A DNA stretch of 64,000 nucleotides from Mactromeris polynyma (GCA_032209605.1 JASFXZ010000009.1:14681553-14745552); one strand, 5' to 3'; shown: positions 1-12,304, numbered from the stretch's first letter. A program made the numbers and translations. Notes: generated by a model from the sequence alone, not told the origin.

Positions 1-1418
1 AAACCTCTTTGATTGCTGTCTTATATTGATTGTGTAAGTTTTAAGTGTTGGTGATTGAAGAAAAACAACAAACAGAAGATTTCTTACAAAGAAACAATTA
101 TGTCACCATTAAAGTGCACTGTATAATAGCCAACAATCAATTTTTCCCTACCATGCATGTTATATATACTCGAAGCCAGGGATAACACACTACAAGGAAC
201 AGAAACCAATCCAATTAATATTCAATTTAGACATTTACAAGATTCAGCCATCATTCAATCATGTTTATTGTTTTAAGATTACATAAACCCGTCTGTTTTA
301 TCACATAAAACAATGATTTAATCATCTGCTCTTTGTGCTGAAATTTATTGCAAATTTTATTTCAGTGCAATATTAACTCGGCCTGATATCACTAAACTTT
401 CCATCAAACAATAACCGTACAGTGAAACACGGGAGTACCAGCCCGAATCATTCCACAGTTCAGGGTAGTTTATCGTAATCTGAAATTTGAAGTTGTTACG
501 CCTCTGTGCAGGACAGTGACCTATAAATTAGTGCAGTCTGTAACATCTTACTATTCGGACCAATTGTAATATGCAATGTCTGAGTAATGAACAGTTGTCA
601 TGTATTCAATGTCATATAAATGTTAACATTTCAGTAAAAATGGTGCAAAATGTAAAATTCTGGCTATAAAATGGTTTATAAGCTATCGCTTGACTTCATG
701 CCTATTTTTAAACAATAATACATCAAGGTTCCATCACAAGCTAAAGCAGTTTCCGTCTTACATCTGGCTTACTAACCAACAAGTTCAAGATCCATGGAGA
801 CCCATACATGATAAGAAAACATATCAAACTTGATATATTAGAGACTGTGTCATATCTATAAACATCAGTTATCTTCACATAAATCAACATCAGATTTTTA
901 TCGAACAAATACATCACCATAATGTTCATTAGTTTTTTATCTACGTTTACATATCAAGCACAAATATTCTTTGTTTAGACGTAAAACAATGATTCATTTC
1001 ATAAAGGAAAATAAATAGTAACCGGACAGCAGGAATTACAAGAAACACTCGACACAATCGGTGCGGGAACATTTTTAATTAAAACACAAGCTAGAAACGT
1101 TTCCATCCAATGGCTTGTACTATTTCATATTATTTATATAATGCTTAAAATGTGTTCTCTCTGAATACCTACATGGTATGATTTATTTGACCTAGTTAAA
1201 TATTTTAGAAAATGTACAATATTGTATTCATGAAATACATATAAATATGCTTATGATACACTTGTCTGGTGACGATGATCCGTTTTTATATCTCGCTAAA
1301 TGCAGCGCAATATATACAATAGTGCTTATATCGGATGGACTTTTTCATTGCCACCTTGCTGTTTCTATCGTCGTTATGATTTCATTCATATCATTGTCTG
1401 CTTGGGGTTTTTTAGCGA
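1..1418. other. Intergenic, AT-rich, no gene recognised
   Basis: Both strands carry only short open frames without recognisable motifs or convincing codon bias. No repeat copy found elsewhere in the window was seen here. It may be intronic or intergenic. Confidence 0.6.
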
Positions 1419-1535
1419 ACGGTTGTAAACAAACTGACATGATCAGCCAATGAAAACATGTTTTGCAAAATATTGACCAATGGGCAAATGGTTCACAATA
1501 CATGTAACGGCACTCTCCACTAATATTGAGTCGAC
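1419..1535. repeat. Interspersed repeat R1, copy 1
   Basis: This segment shares a scattered core with 2318-2440 and 11736-11850: an AACCAATGAAA-type motif, then a TGTTTTGCAAA-like motif, AATATTGACCAATAG, and an ACTAAT/TCTCAA-type end. The three copies are diverged but keep the same motif order, so an old dispersed element is likely. The class is unknown because no terminal repeats are visible. Confidence 0.5.
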
Positions 1536-1965
1536 AGTACATGTAAATCTGAAGAGTTCTTCAACATGATTTGAACTCAACAAATGTAAATTCAACAATA
1601 CACAATAAAATAACATTGTGCACAGAACAGAACAACAATGCAAGCATGCAGTCTGTCTGTTAGAACTTTCAGCAACAAAGTAATATTGATCAAAGGGATG
1701 AACAGCTGTGTTTATTGTCAGGATTATATCACAAAGAAAGCAAACATATTGTTTTATGAGCCATTTTTATGGCAAAGTTCAGCATCTAACATAAATATTT
1801 AAAATTATGCAGATGTACCATTGTTTATGTACATTGTATACAATCATAGACAGCAGAGTGACCTAATTAACAGATCATAAAGGATGGTTCACTTATATTT
1901 CGTTGCTTACCTTGAGCATTAATTCACAGAGTACAAGGCAGCTTATTTCTTTACACCTAACAACC

Positions 1966-2108
1966 AACTCAATAATAAGACCTCCCAAAAATTGAGACCA
2001 CACTTTTTGAGTCCATTTTGACTGTTTTGCTCAATATAAGACCACCTCAATAAGAAGACCAGTTTTCAAAGGTCCCAAAGGTGGTCTTATTATTGAGGTT
2101 TTATTGTA
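1966..2108. mobile_element. Pogo/Tigger-like MITE, copy 1 (left end eroded)
   Basis: The right end reads TTGAGGTTTTATTGTA, the reverse complement of the TACAGTAAAACCTC terminus seen in better copies. The body holds alternating AAGACCACCTC and GAGGTGGTCTT motifs that form internal inverted repeats. The TA-CAGT terminus with TA as target duplication is typical of the pogo/Tigger branch of Tc1/mariner; the assignment is inference. There is no coding capacity. Confidence 0.65.
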
Positions 2109-2317
2109 CTTACAGTTGCATTACCCAGTATAGGAAGATGAATGTACCAAAATGCACGAACCATAGCACCAGTGAGTTCAAGCCTTAACAACATAATGCA
2201 TAATTTTTCTGAGATTTATCCAGTAACCATGGAAATAGGGTTGTTCTTTATTTCCTCAACAGGGAACTTCACCATACCTCCGTTGTATATAGCACTATGC
2301 CTCATTTCTGTTTACTT

Positions 2318-2440
2318 AACAGTTATGAACAAATGGAGAGGTGATAAACCAATGAAAACAGGCATTGGAAAATATTGACCAATAGACACTGTGTGTAAAA
2401 TAACGGTATTGTCGTATTCTCAATGAAATATGACTCCGCA
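2318..2440. repeat. Interspersed repeat R1, copy 2
   Basis: Shares the ordered motifs AAACCAATGAAAACA, AAAATATTGACCAATAG and a TATTCTCAAT-like end with the copies at 1419 and 11736. It is diverged and has no coding potential. Confidence 0.5.
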
Positions 2441-2739
2441 ATAGTATGCTTATGATTGAAAAACAACATAATCTTTCTCGGAGATCTACATGACAGACAT
2501 TTGTCTCCAATAAAATTGCCTCACTTTTAATTTAATCAATTTCAATACTGATTATAGAACCTTTCACAATTACTAAAACCACAAACTAGGGTCAAACGGG
2601 TCTATACAGTAATATTTATACAGAGGTAGATGAGATTGATACAGCACTGAATTTCAGTTGATCGAAACTGCAACATTGAAGATTTCAGTAAAACAATGTC
2701 TAAGCTATTCTACATTGGAATTGTGCACTGTCGGTAAAT

Positions 2740-2818
2740 AGCCATACAAGGCTTATGTTATTTTTTAATGTAATTATCCGACAATAAATAAATTTTGACT
2801 TGACTAGACTTGACTTGG
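2740..2818 (+). mobile_element. 3' end of a non-LTR retroposon with short tandem tail
   Basis: A CAATAAATAAATTTTG segment carries a polyadenylation-signal-like AATAAA and is followed by (TTGAC)n-type repeats (GACTTGACTAGACTTGACTT). Several LINE clades and their SINEs end in such short tandem tails rather than poly(A). No reverse-transcriptase sequence remains upstream, so this is a severely 5'-truncated copy. The clade cannot be stated. Confidence 0.45.
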
Positions 2819-3239
2819 TGTAAAACAGAGATAAGATGATAGTGTATGGCACTCAGTGCTTTATCCAACACTTAAAGCAGTCCAGCCAGCATGGTACCAA
2901 TTTCTGTCCAGACATATACATTATTATCATGTATTTTATCATTTCTTATCAAAACCCTTCCGATTTGCTCACCTGGAACCTCTGATAGAACTGACCACTT
3001 CTCTACTTCATCATGGACAAAATACTCATATATATAGCATGTAGTCCCCTAAGTGGCTCCCACCTATCTCACTCAACTCAGGCAAACTTCATGACTCAGT
3101 CCCCTGAACTATTAACACCAGTAAAAAGCAAGTGTAGAGTTTTGATTCTTTGGGAATACATTCGAGCTTAAACTCTCTTCGCTTAGGTAAGAAACTGGAT
3201 GAAAGGCATTAGGAAATTCAGTAAATTTGTATCACCAAT

Positions 3240-3547
3240 GGACTTCGAAATACAATCATCAACAACATCATCATTATCATCAAAACCATTAGCAGCAGCA
3301 ACAGTAACAAAAGCAACAACATCGTCATGCACCAGGGACGACAGCAACCTTGATAACAATACTATCTTGTATGGAAATTCAGCGATGGATAAAGAAATGT
3401 AATCATTATTATGATTCCTAACAACATTGTCAGCACCAGTGACAACAACAACAACATCAGTAGCAACAACAACAACACTATCATTAGTGCCAGCGACAAC
3501 AACAGCAGCCTTGGTAACAATTCTATGTAATGTGGAAATTCAAGTTA
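3240..3547. repeat. Degenerate CAA/CAT/CAG trinucleotide tract, duplicated
   Basis: Long runs of CAA, ACA, CAT and CAG triplets. A block ending in GACGACAGCAACCTTGATAA...TGGAAATTCA (3338-3386) recurs diverged at 3490-3541, a partial duplication at about 150 bp spacing. A 68-codon frame over part of it (3199-3402) is simple-sequence Ser/Thr-rich and not convincing as a gene. Confidence 0.65.
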
Positions 3548-3549
3548 AT

Positions 3550-4221
3550 GATCACTGTCAGCTAACATTCACACAATAATATCCAGACTTGTTTAGCTTA
3601 ATTGTTTCAATCACCAGGGATCTTAAGTTATTAAGTAAATATTCACCACACAGTGAACAGGGAACAGCAAGTGAGAATAAATACATTAACATCAAACGTG
3701 ATTATTGAATTATACAGAATGCAGACAAATTGAGAACATTATAAAAATATACATACATTATGTAATTTAATTTGTGAAGGCATTAAGTTAATGTGAAACA
3801 GATACCATTTTAAGTTGTTCTGTAGAACAACTAGTTCTATTGTAATTTACGGCAATTGCATCGCCTTAATACGATAAGTACTTTTTTCCGGAAGTGGCAC
3901 AAGAATAACAAATGTGTTAATCGATTAAAAAATAGATCAACATCTGAGCGTAACCTGCATAACATACTCAATACTGGTTGTAATCTTTACTGTGCAATTA
4001 AATTTAATGGTTCAACAATGGACAATAATGATTCATACTTTCTGTGAATCTGCAAGTGTTGAATACAAAACAATTGTTCAATACTGAAAACAACTTCAGT
4101 GCTTTCAGAGCTTTGATTCAAATTGTCGAGTTCAAGAGAACGGAAAATAAAGCATAAGTTGAAATGGATGAAATGCAAATTCTGCAAATACGAGACAGTC
4201 ATGGATGTATTAGTCAGCATA
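3550..4221. other. Intergenic, no feature seen
   Basis: AT-rich unique-looking sequence with only short frames on both strands. Confidence 0.55.
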
Positions 4222-4330
4222 AATTTCCTTGTTCACAGACTGATATTTAATCAATTATATAATGTTAAATAATTTAATTTCCTTGTTCACAGACTGATAT
4301 TTAAACAATTATATAATGTTAAATAATTTA
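4222..4330. repeat. Tandem duplication, 54-bp period, 2 copies
   Basis: AATTTCCTTGTTCACAGACT begins at 4222 and again at 4276. The copies differ by a T/A change (TTTAATCAATT versus TTTAAACAATT) and are otherwise nearly identical, indicating a fairly recent local duplication. Confidence 0.9.
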
Positions 4331-4658
4331 CTGTTCAAAGTACGAAAACTCATTTCAATGATTCACGAACATTTCTGCTCATGAAAAATCTGAAACTGCT
4401 AATTCACAAACTGTTTGACCTGTGAAAATACCCACATATACAGTATACAAGATGTTTTAGATCCATTTATGATGTTTGACCTCGAAGTGTGACCATGACA
4501 TACCTTGACATACAGGCCACAGCCACAAATACAACAGGACAAAAACTTCTAGTCAACAGACCCTGTACAAACAAGAAAACACCGGAAAGTATAGTATATT
4601 TTACAGGCCTCCTATGAACAGATCTACAAGTCAGGAAATATTTACATTAATATAAGAT

Positions 4659-4837
4659 ATAGTGGAATCTCTCCAGAGAGTGGACCTCTCTTAAGCAACA
4701 ACTTATCTTCACCAACATTATTATTTATTTCCTACGATAAGAATTTACTATCAACTCAATCTCTTTAAAGCAACATCCTCTCACCAACAGTCAACATTCA
4801 CATCTCCCATAAGGTGTTGCTCTGGAGAGGTTGCAAT
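4659..4837. mobile_element. TA-flanked MITE, CTCTCCAGAG family, copy 1
   Basis: The left end reads TATAGTGGAATCTCTCCAGA; the right end reads TGCTCTGGAGAGGTTGCA, its imperfect inverted match. The interior AAGAATTTACTAT motif is shared with the better copy at 17131-17299. TA boundaries and CAGT-like termini suggest a Tc1/mariner-pogo relative. No coding content; a minus-strand frame running from 5086 into it (4781) is considered chance. Confidence 0.65.
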
Positions 4838-5340
4838 GCAAGTCATTAAGGATTGTTTCAAACAATGACACACACTTGCAAGAATAAACCATTCTTGTTG
4901 CAGATTGTGCGACAGTCTCCCCCATTTAACATTCAGTTCTATAAACAGACATTCTTCCCTCTTATATTCAATTTTTGAATCTAGAACAAAAGGAATATTG
5001 TGAATTAAAGCATAAATCAAATGTCTCCTAACACAGAAGCCATAAATGTTTCCACAATATGTCAACAACACAGAATTTAGAACCAACTGGTGTAGGAGAA
5101 TGTTTTGTTGAATGTTTCAATGAATGCTTTGTCTACTCTGCAGGCTATAGGTTCTGATAGATCTATCAATTATAGGCTAATATAATGGGTAATTTTCGGT
5201 CTAAGATGTCAGGAGTATCAATAAGACATATTGATTTAATGTCTCAAGACCAGAATTAGGTTCTATGACATTCATTTTCAGAGGACAAAAATCAAACCAC
5301 AGGAAATTGAGGTAATAAAAACGGATATGTGAGACAAGGC
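4838..5340. other. Intergenic, left flank of 25-bp array
   Basis: No gene or known repeat recognised. The last bases before the array are unique sequence. Confidence 0.5.
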
Positions 5341-6157
5341 TGTAGACACATGGCAGAGACAAAGCTGTATTTACATGGCAGAGACAAAGCTGTAGACACA
5401 TGGCAGAGACAAAGCTGTATTTACATGGCAGAGACAAAGCTGTATTTACATGGCAGAGACAAAGCTGTAGACACATGGCAGAGACAAAGCTGTATTTACA
5501 TGGCAGAGACAAGGCTGTATTTACATGGCAGAGACAAAGCTGTATTTACATGGCAGAGACAAAGCTGTATTTACATGGCAGAGACAAAGCTGTATTTACA
5601 TGGCAGAGACAAAGCTGTAGACACATGGCAGAGACAAAGCTGTAGACACATGGCAGAGACAAAGCTGTAGACACATGGCAGAGACAAAGCTGTAGACACA
5701 TGGCAGAGACAAAGCTGTAGACACATGGCAGAGACAAAGCTGTAGACACATGGCAGAGACAAAGCTGTATTTACATGGCAGAGACAAAGCTGTAGACACA
5801 TGGCAGAGACAAAGCTGTAGACACATGGCAGAGACAAAGCTGTAGACACATGGCAGAGACAAAGCTGTATTTACATGGCAGAGACAAAGCTGTATTTACA
5901 TGGCAGAGACAAAGCTGTAGACACATGGCAGAGACAAAGCTGTATTTACATGGCAGAGACAAGGCTGTAGACACATGGCAGAGACAAAGCTGTATTTACA
6001 TGGCAGAGACAAAGCTGTAGACACATGGCAGAGACAAAGCTGTATTTACATGGCAGAGACAAAGCTGTATTTACATGGCAGAGACAAAGCTGTATTTACA
6101 TGGCAGAGACAAGGCTGTAAACACATGTCAGAGACAAGGCTGTAGACACATGGCAAG
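5341..6157. repeat. 25-bp minisatellite, 33 units, two unit types
   Basis: Thirty-three units begin every 25 bases from 5341 to 6141 without a single insertion or deletion; the last is partial. Unit type A has TGTAGACACATGGCAGAGAC and type B has TGTATTTACATGGCAGAGAC, both followed by AAAGC (rarely AAGGC). The order is ABABBABBBBBAAAAAABAAABBABABABBBAA, the penultimate unit being a diverged A. The unit lacks stop codons over long stretches on both strands, which explains the several overlapping open frames here; none looks like a gene. Boundaries at both ends are sharp. Confidence 0.97.
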
Positions 6158-6159
6158 GT

Positions 6160-7132
6160 GGAACCATAATATTTACTGGATTTATGCAAGACAATAATAT
6201 GTGGATTCTCAACAGATTGCACCAGGCATCAAAATATGCTTCCACAATATGCAATTCAAAAGACATCTGTATTGAATAATTGCGATTGTACTAATTCAAA
6301 ACAAGAGCATTTTTAAAACACTTAGTTATGGCACAATAGCCTGTCTGAGATACACAGACAAATACTGACCAAGTCTTTCACACCGATCCAAAAAACAATG
6401 GTATTATTTACTGTACTGACCTCAGACAGTAAACAAACATTAGTCACTAGGACAACGGCCCCTAAACTGGATGTTGCAAAGCCAGACAATACTGTTCAGG
6501 AGGGATTTTGTCCAGGGAGGGGGGGGATGTCCTACACTCGTAGGGCAGTCAGGCATACACAACACAGGAGTTGGTATGTTACCTACACTGAGCTATGGAG
6601 CCAGTCTATGGTGCAAATGACAGCAGGAAATGTCAACATAAATAGAACTTCCCATTCAAATCAACAGACATGATTACAATGACTATACTGTCTGCTCCAA
6701 ACTTATATATAAACAGACGACAATCTGGTATATCCTATGGGTATATCTACTTCCAGACCATTTCCTGACATGACTCTATAATTATACATAACAGACAGTT
6801 ACAATTATACGATCATTGTCCTAATGTGGAAATCCACCATGCTGATGTTTTCCTATTCACAGATGTAGATCTATATGAAGACATTGTAAGAGTACAGACT
6901 ATAACACCCAGACTACAGTATCATTTAATATCCCTTACTTTCATAAGTTTAGAATATACATACAATATTTTGTCCATAATACAATGATCAATCCTATGAG
7001 TCATGGTGTCAGGTGGGGCGACACACATAATGCCTACAAAAACCTGTAAATACCACTTTAAACATTCAATATTATGACACCATTTTCACATAAAAAATTA
7101 TCAATTTAATCAATATATATATTAGGGATGTC
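6160..7132. other. Intergenic, no gene recognised
   Basis: Unique-looking sequence with a short G tract near 6518-6526. A 91-codon frame at 6398-6673 has no recognisable motif and no ATG-supported context worth calling. Confidence 0.5.
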
Positions 7133-7571
7133 AACGAATGGTAATTTTAGCATTCAAATATTCAATTAAACTTCCAAACAAAATATTCGAATATTCGAAC
7201 ATTCGACCTTCTTATTTAATAATAATACATTTGAAATTCGTAGTTGAACTTTATGCTTTTTATAATCAATGTGTTTTAAACTGATCACTCAAGTTGTAAA
7301 AATTCCAGTCATTACTTATAATTTCAGAGCTCTCTTGCCCCCCCCCCCCGAATATATACCATGACATGTAAATTAACACATGTAGATATTATGGGTAAAA
7401 TGTAATTCAATGCGATAATGCCCATCATTGATATTAAATACACTTACATACAGCTTTAATATTGAATATATATATTTTATTGAATATTCGAATGCCAAAT
7501 CAGTATTGAATTTCTAATATTTGGACGTACAAATGAATATTTGAATATCCGAATATTTGTTGACATTCCTA
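7133..7571. mobile_element. hAT-like non-autonomous DNA transposon
   Basis: The left end is TAGGGATGTCAACGAATGG and the right end GAATATTTGTTGACATTCCTA, imperfect inverted repeats. Subterminal regions are packed with ATTCGAATATTCG motifs in both orientations. Both flanks are (AT)n, so an 8-bp target duplication cannot be distinguished from flanking sequence. A run of 11 C at about 7339-7349 lies inside. There is no transposase reading frame. The hAT assignment is inferred from the TAGGGATG-type terminus. Confidence 0.7.
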
Positions 7572-9042
7572 TATATATATATACTTCACTCACCTGTCTA
7601 TATGGTAAGCCTTATGATTATACAAACCCTACATAACCAGGTCAATTACTCACAACGCACATTTTACTTCAATTAAAATAAATATACTAAATCAAAATTT
7701 TCAAACACAATATTTTCAAATCCATCATCATATATGTGTGAACAAAGGCCTTGAAATCTCAATGTTTATATACATGTAGCAATCACAAGGAACAGGAGTA
7801 CAAAGAGAAAGCTTAAAGTGAAGAAAATGAATCACACAATTATTTGTGCGTATTAAATATCCGACCAAATTCATACAACTGGTGGTCCCTGTCCGCTATT
7901 GACAACTGACGGTCCCTATCATTAATTACGATCATAATGAAATGATACCTGAGAGGTGTTTTATGTTTTCTCTGCTTGGTTTGCATGACCTGTTGACATA
8001 CGACCAGCAAATAAAACATGTCATTTTGAACTTTTTGTACCAAGGTCACATACAAAGATTTCACCAAAAGATAAGTTTAATGGTTTAATTCATTCAGCTT
8101 AGGGGCAATTATTGTGCATAATTAGCTATTTAATTATGCATTGGATAAATTTGTGGATTTTCAACAATCTGTTTGATAGTATCATCTCCAGGACAGATGC
8201 ATATGTTATAAGACAATTAAACACCCCTTTTTAAAATAATTATCTGGATAATTTCATATATCAAGTTCAGTACGACATACAGAGACACACAACACAAACT
8301 GTACTGATATGTAATATTTCCCAAAGCAGAAAACGCAATAAACAAGTTAAACTTTAAGATGTGGAAATGTGGTCGAAGTTCACGTATTCAAGGTCGCAGA
8401 ATAACAGCTACCGTAACTTGCCTTGTTCAGTCAAAGTATATTTTTACTAGACTTTTCAATGAAACAATACTCCTTGCATTCCAGTGAGTCGCAAACATAA
8501 CAGTTTACAAAACGCCTCAAATCGATGAATTGCAAACTTTTAGACTCAAGAAAATATCCAGTTATACGTTAAAACGCTTACAAATCAATGTAGCCACTGC
8601 AAATCTGTCAATATCTGCAGACTTGATCTTCTTATCCAGTGAACATCTTGGAACAGGACAATTTGGCAACACTCGAATGTTTAGTGTTATTTCATACTTA
8701 TCTAGATATTCAAACTATGCATCAATGCTTCATTGTATGATCTGTATTGAATCTATATCCAGTACATGAAGACATGTTATTGATGTTCATTTCTTATAAT
8801 TCCCTATTGCCTTTACATACAGACTGTGGATTAGTGTTAATATATTCCTGTTTCCTGCTACTTTACTTAAATTTTAGTTTTAACCATATTTATATTTACA
8901 TAGTATTAGACGCATGTATTTACAACTGGAATATTACAGTTTTTGTTTCCTGGCTTCCTAAGTAGTACTCACATCTAATTCAGATATTATGAACATTGCA
9001 GAGGAATTTACCCCATGGTGAGATTCAAAGCCTTTACCTCAA
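7572..9042. other. Intergenic, no gene recognised
   Basis: AT-rich sequence. Frames of 72 to 79 codons (7840-8067 minus, 8530-8769 plus, 8747-8965 plus) show no motifs or conserved look. A (TA)n tract follows the hAT-like element. Confidence 0.5.
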
Positions 9043-9722
9043 CCTTTCCTCCCAGGACAACCTTGCTTCCAAGGACAACATTGCTTCCCAAGACAACCTT
9101 ACCTCCCAGTTCAACCTTGCTTCCCAGGACAACTTTTCCTCCCAGGACAACCTTCCTTCCCAGGGAAACCTTGCCTCCCAGGACAATCTTGCTTCCCAGG
9201 GAAACCTTGCCCCCAAGGACAAACTTGTTCGCCTTGATAACTATGCTTCCCAAGACAACCTTGCCTCCCAGGACAATCTTGCTTCCCAGGGAAACCTTGC
9301 CCCCAAGGACAAACTTGTTCGCCTTGATAACTATGCTTCCCAAGACAACTTTGCCTCCCAGGACAATCTTGCTTCCCAGGGAAACCTTGCCCCCAAGGAC
9401 AAACTTGTTCGCCTTGATAACTATGCTTCCCAGGGAAACCTTGCCTCCCAGGACAATCTTGCTTCCCAGGGAAACCTTGCCCCCAAGGACAAACTTGTTC
9501 GCCTTGATAACTATGCTTCCCAAGACAACCTTGCCTCCCAGGACAATCTTGCTTCCCAGGGAAACCTTGCCCCCAAGGACAAACTTGTTCGCCTTGATAA
9601 CTATGCTTCCCAAGACAACTTTGCCTCCCAGGACAATCTTGCTTCCCAGGGAAACCTTGCCCCCAAGGACAAACTTGTTTCCCTTGATAACTATGCTTCC
9701 CAAGACAACCTTGCCTCCAAGC
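9043..9722. repeat. 18-bp minisatellite with 90-bp higher-order repeat
   Basis: The basic unit is 18 bp, of the form CTTGCTTCCCAGGACAAC. From 9241 on, five different 18-mers form a 90-bp higher-order unit marked by CTTGATAACTATGCTTCC, which recurs exactly every 90 bases (9241, 9331, 9421, 9511, 9601, 9691). Left of 9200 only monomeric, more diverged units occur. Because 18 is a multiple of three, frames on both strands stay open (for example 8996-9973 plus and 9760-9008 minus). The plus frame would encode a hexapeptide repeat like LASQDN but starts at TTG and has unrelated flanks, so I do not call a gene. Confidence 0.95.
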
Positions 9723-10675
9723 AATGTTACTGCTGTTACAACAACAAAATTCACTATCACAACAGAACTATGCCAACCGTTATAAAAGTGTCATGTAACA
9801 GAACCTCCAAGCAAAATCTGCTGTATAAATACAATATAGTACACAGAGAAACATTTATAGCAACAAATATTGTAAAACATGAGTGGTTCAATCTCCCAAA
9901 GTATCCATTATATATATTGACCAGTGAGAATACAAGGAAGCTGTCCATCACAACACTATACAGTGTATTGTAAACCAAGAAATGTTGGTGAATACAATGC
10001 TTTGTGTTTTTCACAATACTAACAATTTTATTGCTATTGTAATTCACAAAATAAAATAATCACACATACAGTAACATAGGACAGGTCAGTTTTTCTACAG
10101 TTACATGTACTTGATTTCACAAAGTAAAACCAGCTGCAAAAACTGCTAATTTAAAAGTGTGAAATGTTTCTATGTTTACAGTACTTAGTATGAATACATG
10201 TAGATAAAACTAACCAATCAGGGAGTATTGCCTTAATTGACAATAAACTAGAATACATGGGCAGTTTTATAGTCTCTTGTTTCAAGGACAATGAAATGTT
10301 ATCTGATTGGATATCAGCTCTAAACAACAACAATCTACTGTTCTGGTTATTCAAGGGTATAATTAAACATGTATTCACTGGAACAATATGGAAACAGGAG
10401 ACAAGTGTAGGACGGACAACTAACGCTTGTGTATGTATGGTAAAGATAATGCCACGAGATTGTCTATCCAACTTAGAACATGTGATCTTAATGAACATTG
10501 TGTATATAGGATACAGACAACTGTAATAGAGGCCGCTTAGATTGGACGGATTGCGGCGAGCGTGGTCTAATGTTGTTCTTGATGATACCAAACAACCCTA
10601 ATTTACAGGAAGATTTTGTATAAGGAGATTCTTTTATCTGTCAGTTTATATTTAAATTAAGAGTATTCCATTTCT
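9723..10675. other. Intergenic, no gene recognised
   Basis: Right flank of the 18-bp array. A 146-codon minus-strand frame (10591-10151) lacks recognisable domains and is probably chance. Confidence 0.45.
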
Positions 10676-10748
10676 GGAAACAGCTAATCAATGATATTGG
10701 TTGAAACTATTTTTGGAAACAGCTAATCAATGATATTGGTTGAAACTA
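10676..10748. repeat. Tandem duplication, 39-bp period, 2 copies
   Basis: GGAAACAGCTAATCAATGAT starts at 10676 and again at 10715, each running on through ATTGGTTGAAACTA. The copies are identical over 34 bp, so the duplication is recent. Confidence 0.92.
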
Positions 10749-10749
10749 G

Positions 10750-11595
10750 GTATATTTCAGTCATACGTTAAATTATTAATGTGCACACTTAAGAATTAGT
10801 ATCATACAGCCACTGTGGTAATTTTTTATTGGATAGGACAAAGAACTTCCATGCCAAAGAAGTCTTGTTCAATCCTTAAAGTGCCACAAAATAAACAAAC
10901 ACCCCTATATAAGGAAAAAGAACTTTCCATTCTAAAAATAAAACTGAAAGGTCAATAAAATGTCCTAAATAACCAGCTGTAAATAAACGCGTTCTTTTTC
11001 ATACAATAACTACATAATTATGTAAACACAAAAACAAATTGTACTTCAAATATAGGAGACAATGTAAGTGGCACATACAGCATGACATTTTCTTCACTTA
11101 CAAGACATTCAATGAAATCAACTTGTACCTAAATGCTGGCAATCAATATAGGAATATATCAGCTGAAGCCTTATAGTCTGAAAATAGAATTTCTATGCAA
11201 CAACAACTGTCCATTAAGCTAAAATAGACTTGACAGTGAAGCAAAGTGCAGTTATTTGACACCTAATGATGTTTTCTGGATTTGGAAGAAACTTATGAAT
11301 AGAATATGAACAAAATAAACAATTTGTTGTATGACGTTTTGCCAGCTGAGCGTAGGAAGCAGTTTTACAACATTTTGATTGTCTGACTGTCGGCTGCTGT
11401 AAAAGTACTGTGTTTTTGTGATTATTAGTTTACTAATATACGGAGATTGTTGACTTAAACAGTGTTCCTGGGATACTTATTAACATGAACTTATTCTGAA
11501 ACTTCCAACCAGAAAAAGAGAAGCAGCACGAAAGACTTCACTTGCAATAGCATTAGAGCAAAAACAACAAAGAACATACGTCTCAACCATGTATC
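10750..11595. other. Intergenic, no feature seen
   Basis: AT-rich sequence without long frames or recognised repeats. Confidence 0.5.
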
Positions 11596-11596
11596 A

Positions 11597-11662
11597 AACC
11601 AATGACCTCAAGATTGATGACCGAGTGCTGCACCAACTGAGCCCAATAGAGCATGTCTACAG
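11597..11662 (-). mobile_element. tRNA-like SINE head fragment
   Basis: On the minus strand this contains TTGGGCTCAGTTGGTGCAGC, resembling a tRNA A box, followed by CACTCGGTCATCAATCTTGAG and a weak B-box-like region. It cannot fold as a complete tRNA and is best read as a decayed SINE head. Confidence 0.4.
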
Positions 11663-11735
11663 GCATTCCTCACAGTTAACATATAGAGTTGTGAAAATTA
11701 GATCTACTGAAGTCAGTTTATAATTAAATGCAAAC

Positions 11736-11850
11736 AGATTTAAAGAAAATTTGATGTGGTCAACCAATGAAATCATGTTTTACAAATTATAGACCAATAG
11801 CCATTTCACATACAACAAAGGTATTCTCAACTAATTCTGAATCCACAAGT
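11736..11850. repeat. Interspersed repeat R1, copy 3
   Basis: Contains CAACCAATGAAATCATGTTT and ATAGACCAATAGCCATTT, in the order seen at 1419 and 2318, and ends in an ATTCTCAACTAATTCTGA motif. Diverged, non-coding. Confidence 0.5.
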
Positions 11851-12304
11851 AACACAACATGTAAAATTCCTTGGCTCAAAACCATAAAACAATACAATGT
11901 ATACCAAGTGTCAGATTATTAAGCCTTGCTTGTTTTTTATGTCTTTACCAGCTTTGATCATTTGTTTTATACGTTGCCAAATCTATTACCTACCACAAAG
12001 TCAGCTTTGAAGTCCTACACTTAACACGCAATTACAGTTATTACGAAACACAGAAAATATATGACAGTGTAAATCTAAATTAAGGAAATGTAATGTACTT
12101 CAACATCCAGACCAATATATTACATGACCAGAAACATAACAGTAATGGTTTGGTAAAATTGTTTCTGGAAGGAATATAATCATACTTATACTTTTCTGTC
12201 AGTCTACGGAAACATTTAATCTATTCAAAGACTCAAGCATCACGTCTTAACTGAGACAATCGCCTACAAAACATTTCTGCTTATTCTTCCCTTTTTAAAA
12301 TGAG

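Noticed and set aside
4781..5086. 101-codon minus-strand frame
   Set aside because: Its C-terminal part runs into a MITE, and no motif is recognisable.
5329..5974. Frames on both strands over the 25-bp array
   Set aside because: Repeat artefacts; no flanking coding sequence.
5341..6157. CRISPR-like array
   Set aside because: Units are contiguous with no unique spacers and the genome is animal.
8996..9973. 325-codon plus-strand open frame with hexapeptide repeats
   Set aside because: It begins at TTG, has no unique coding flank, and the opposite strand is equally open, as expected from an 18-bp unit.
10151..10591. 146-codon minus-strand frame
   Set aside because: Starts with ATG-like context uncertain, no domain, composition like surrounding DNA.
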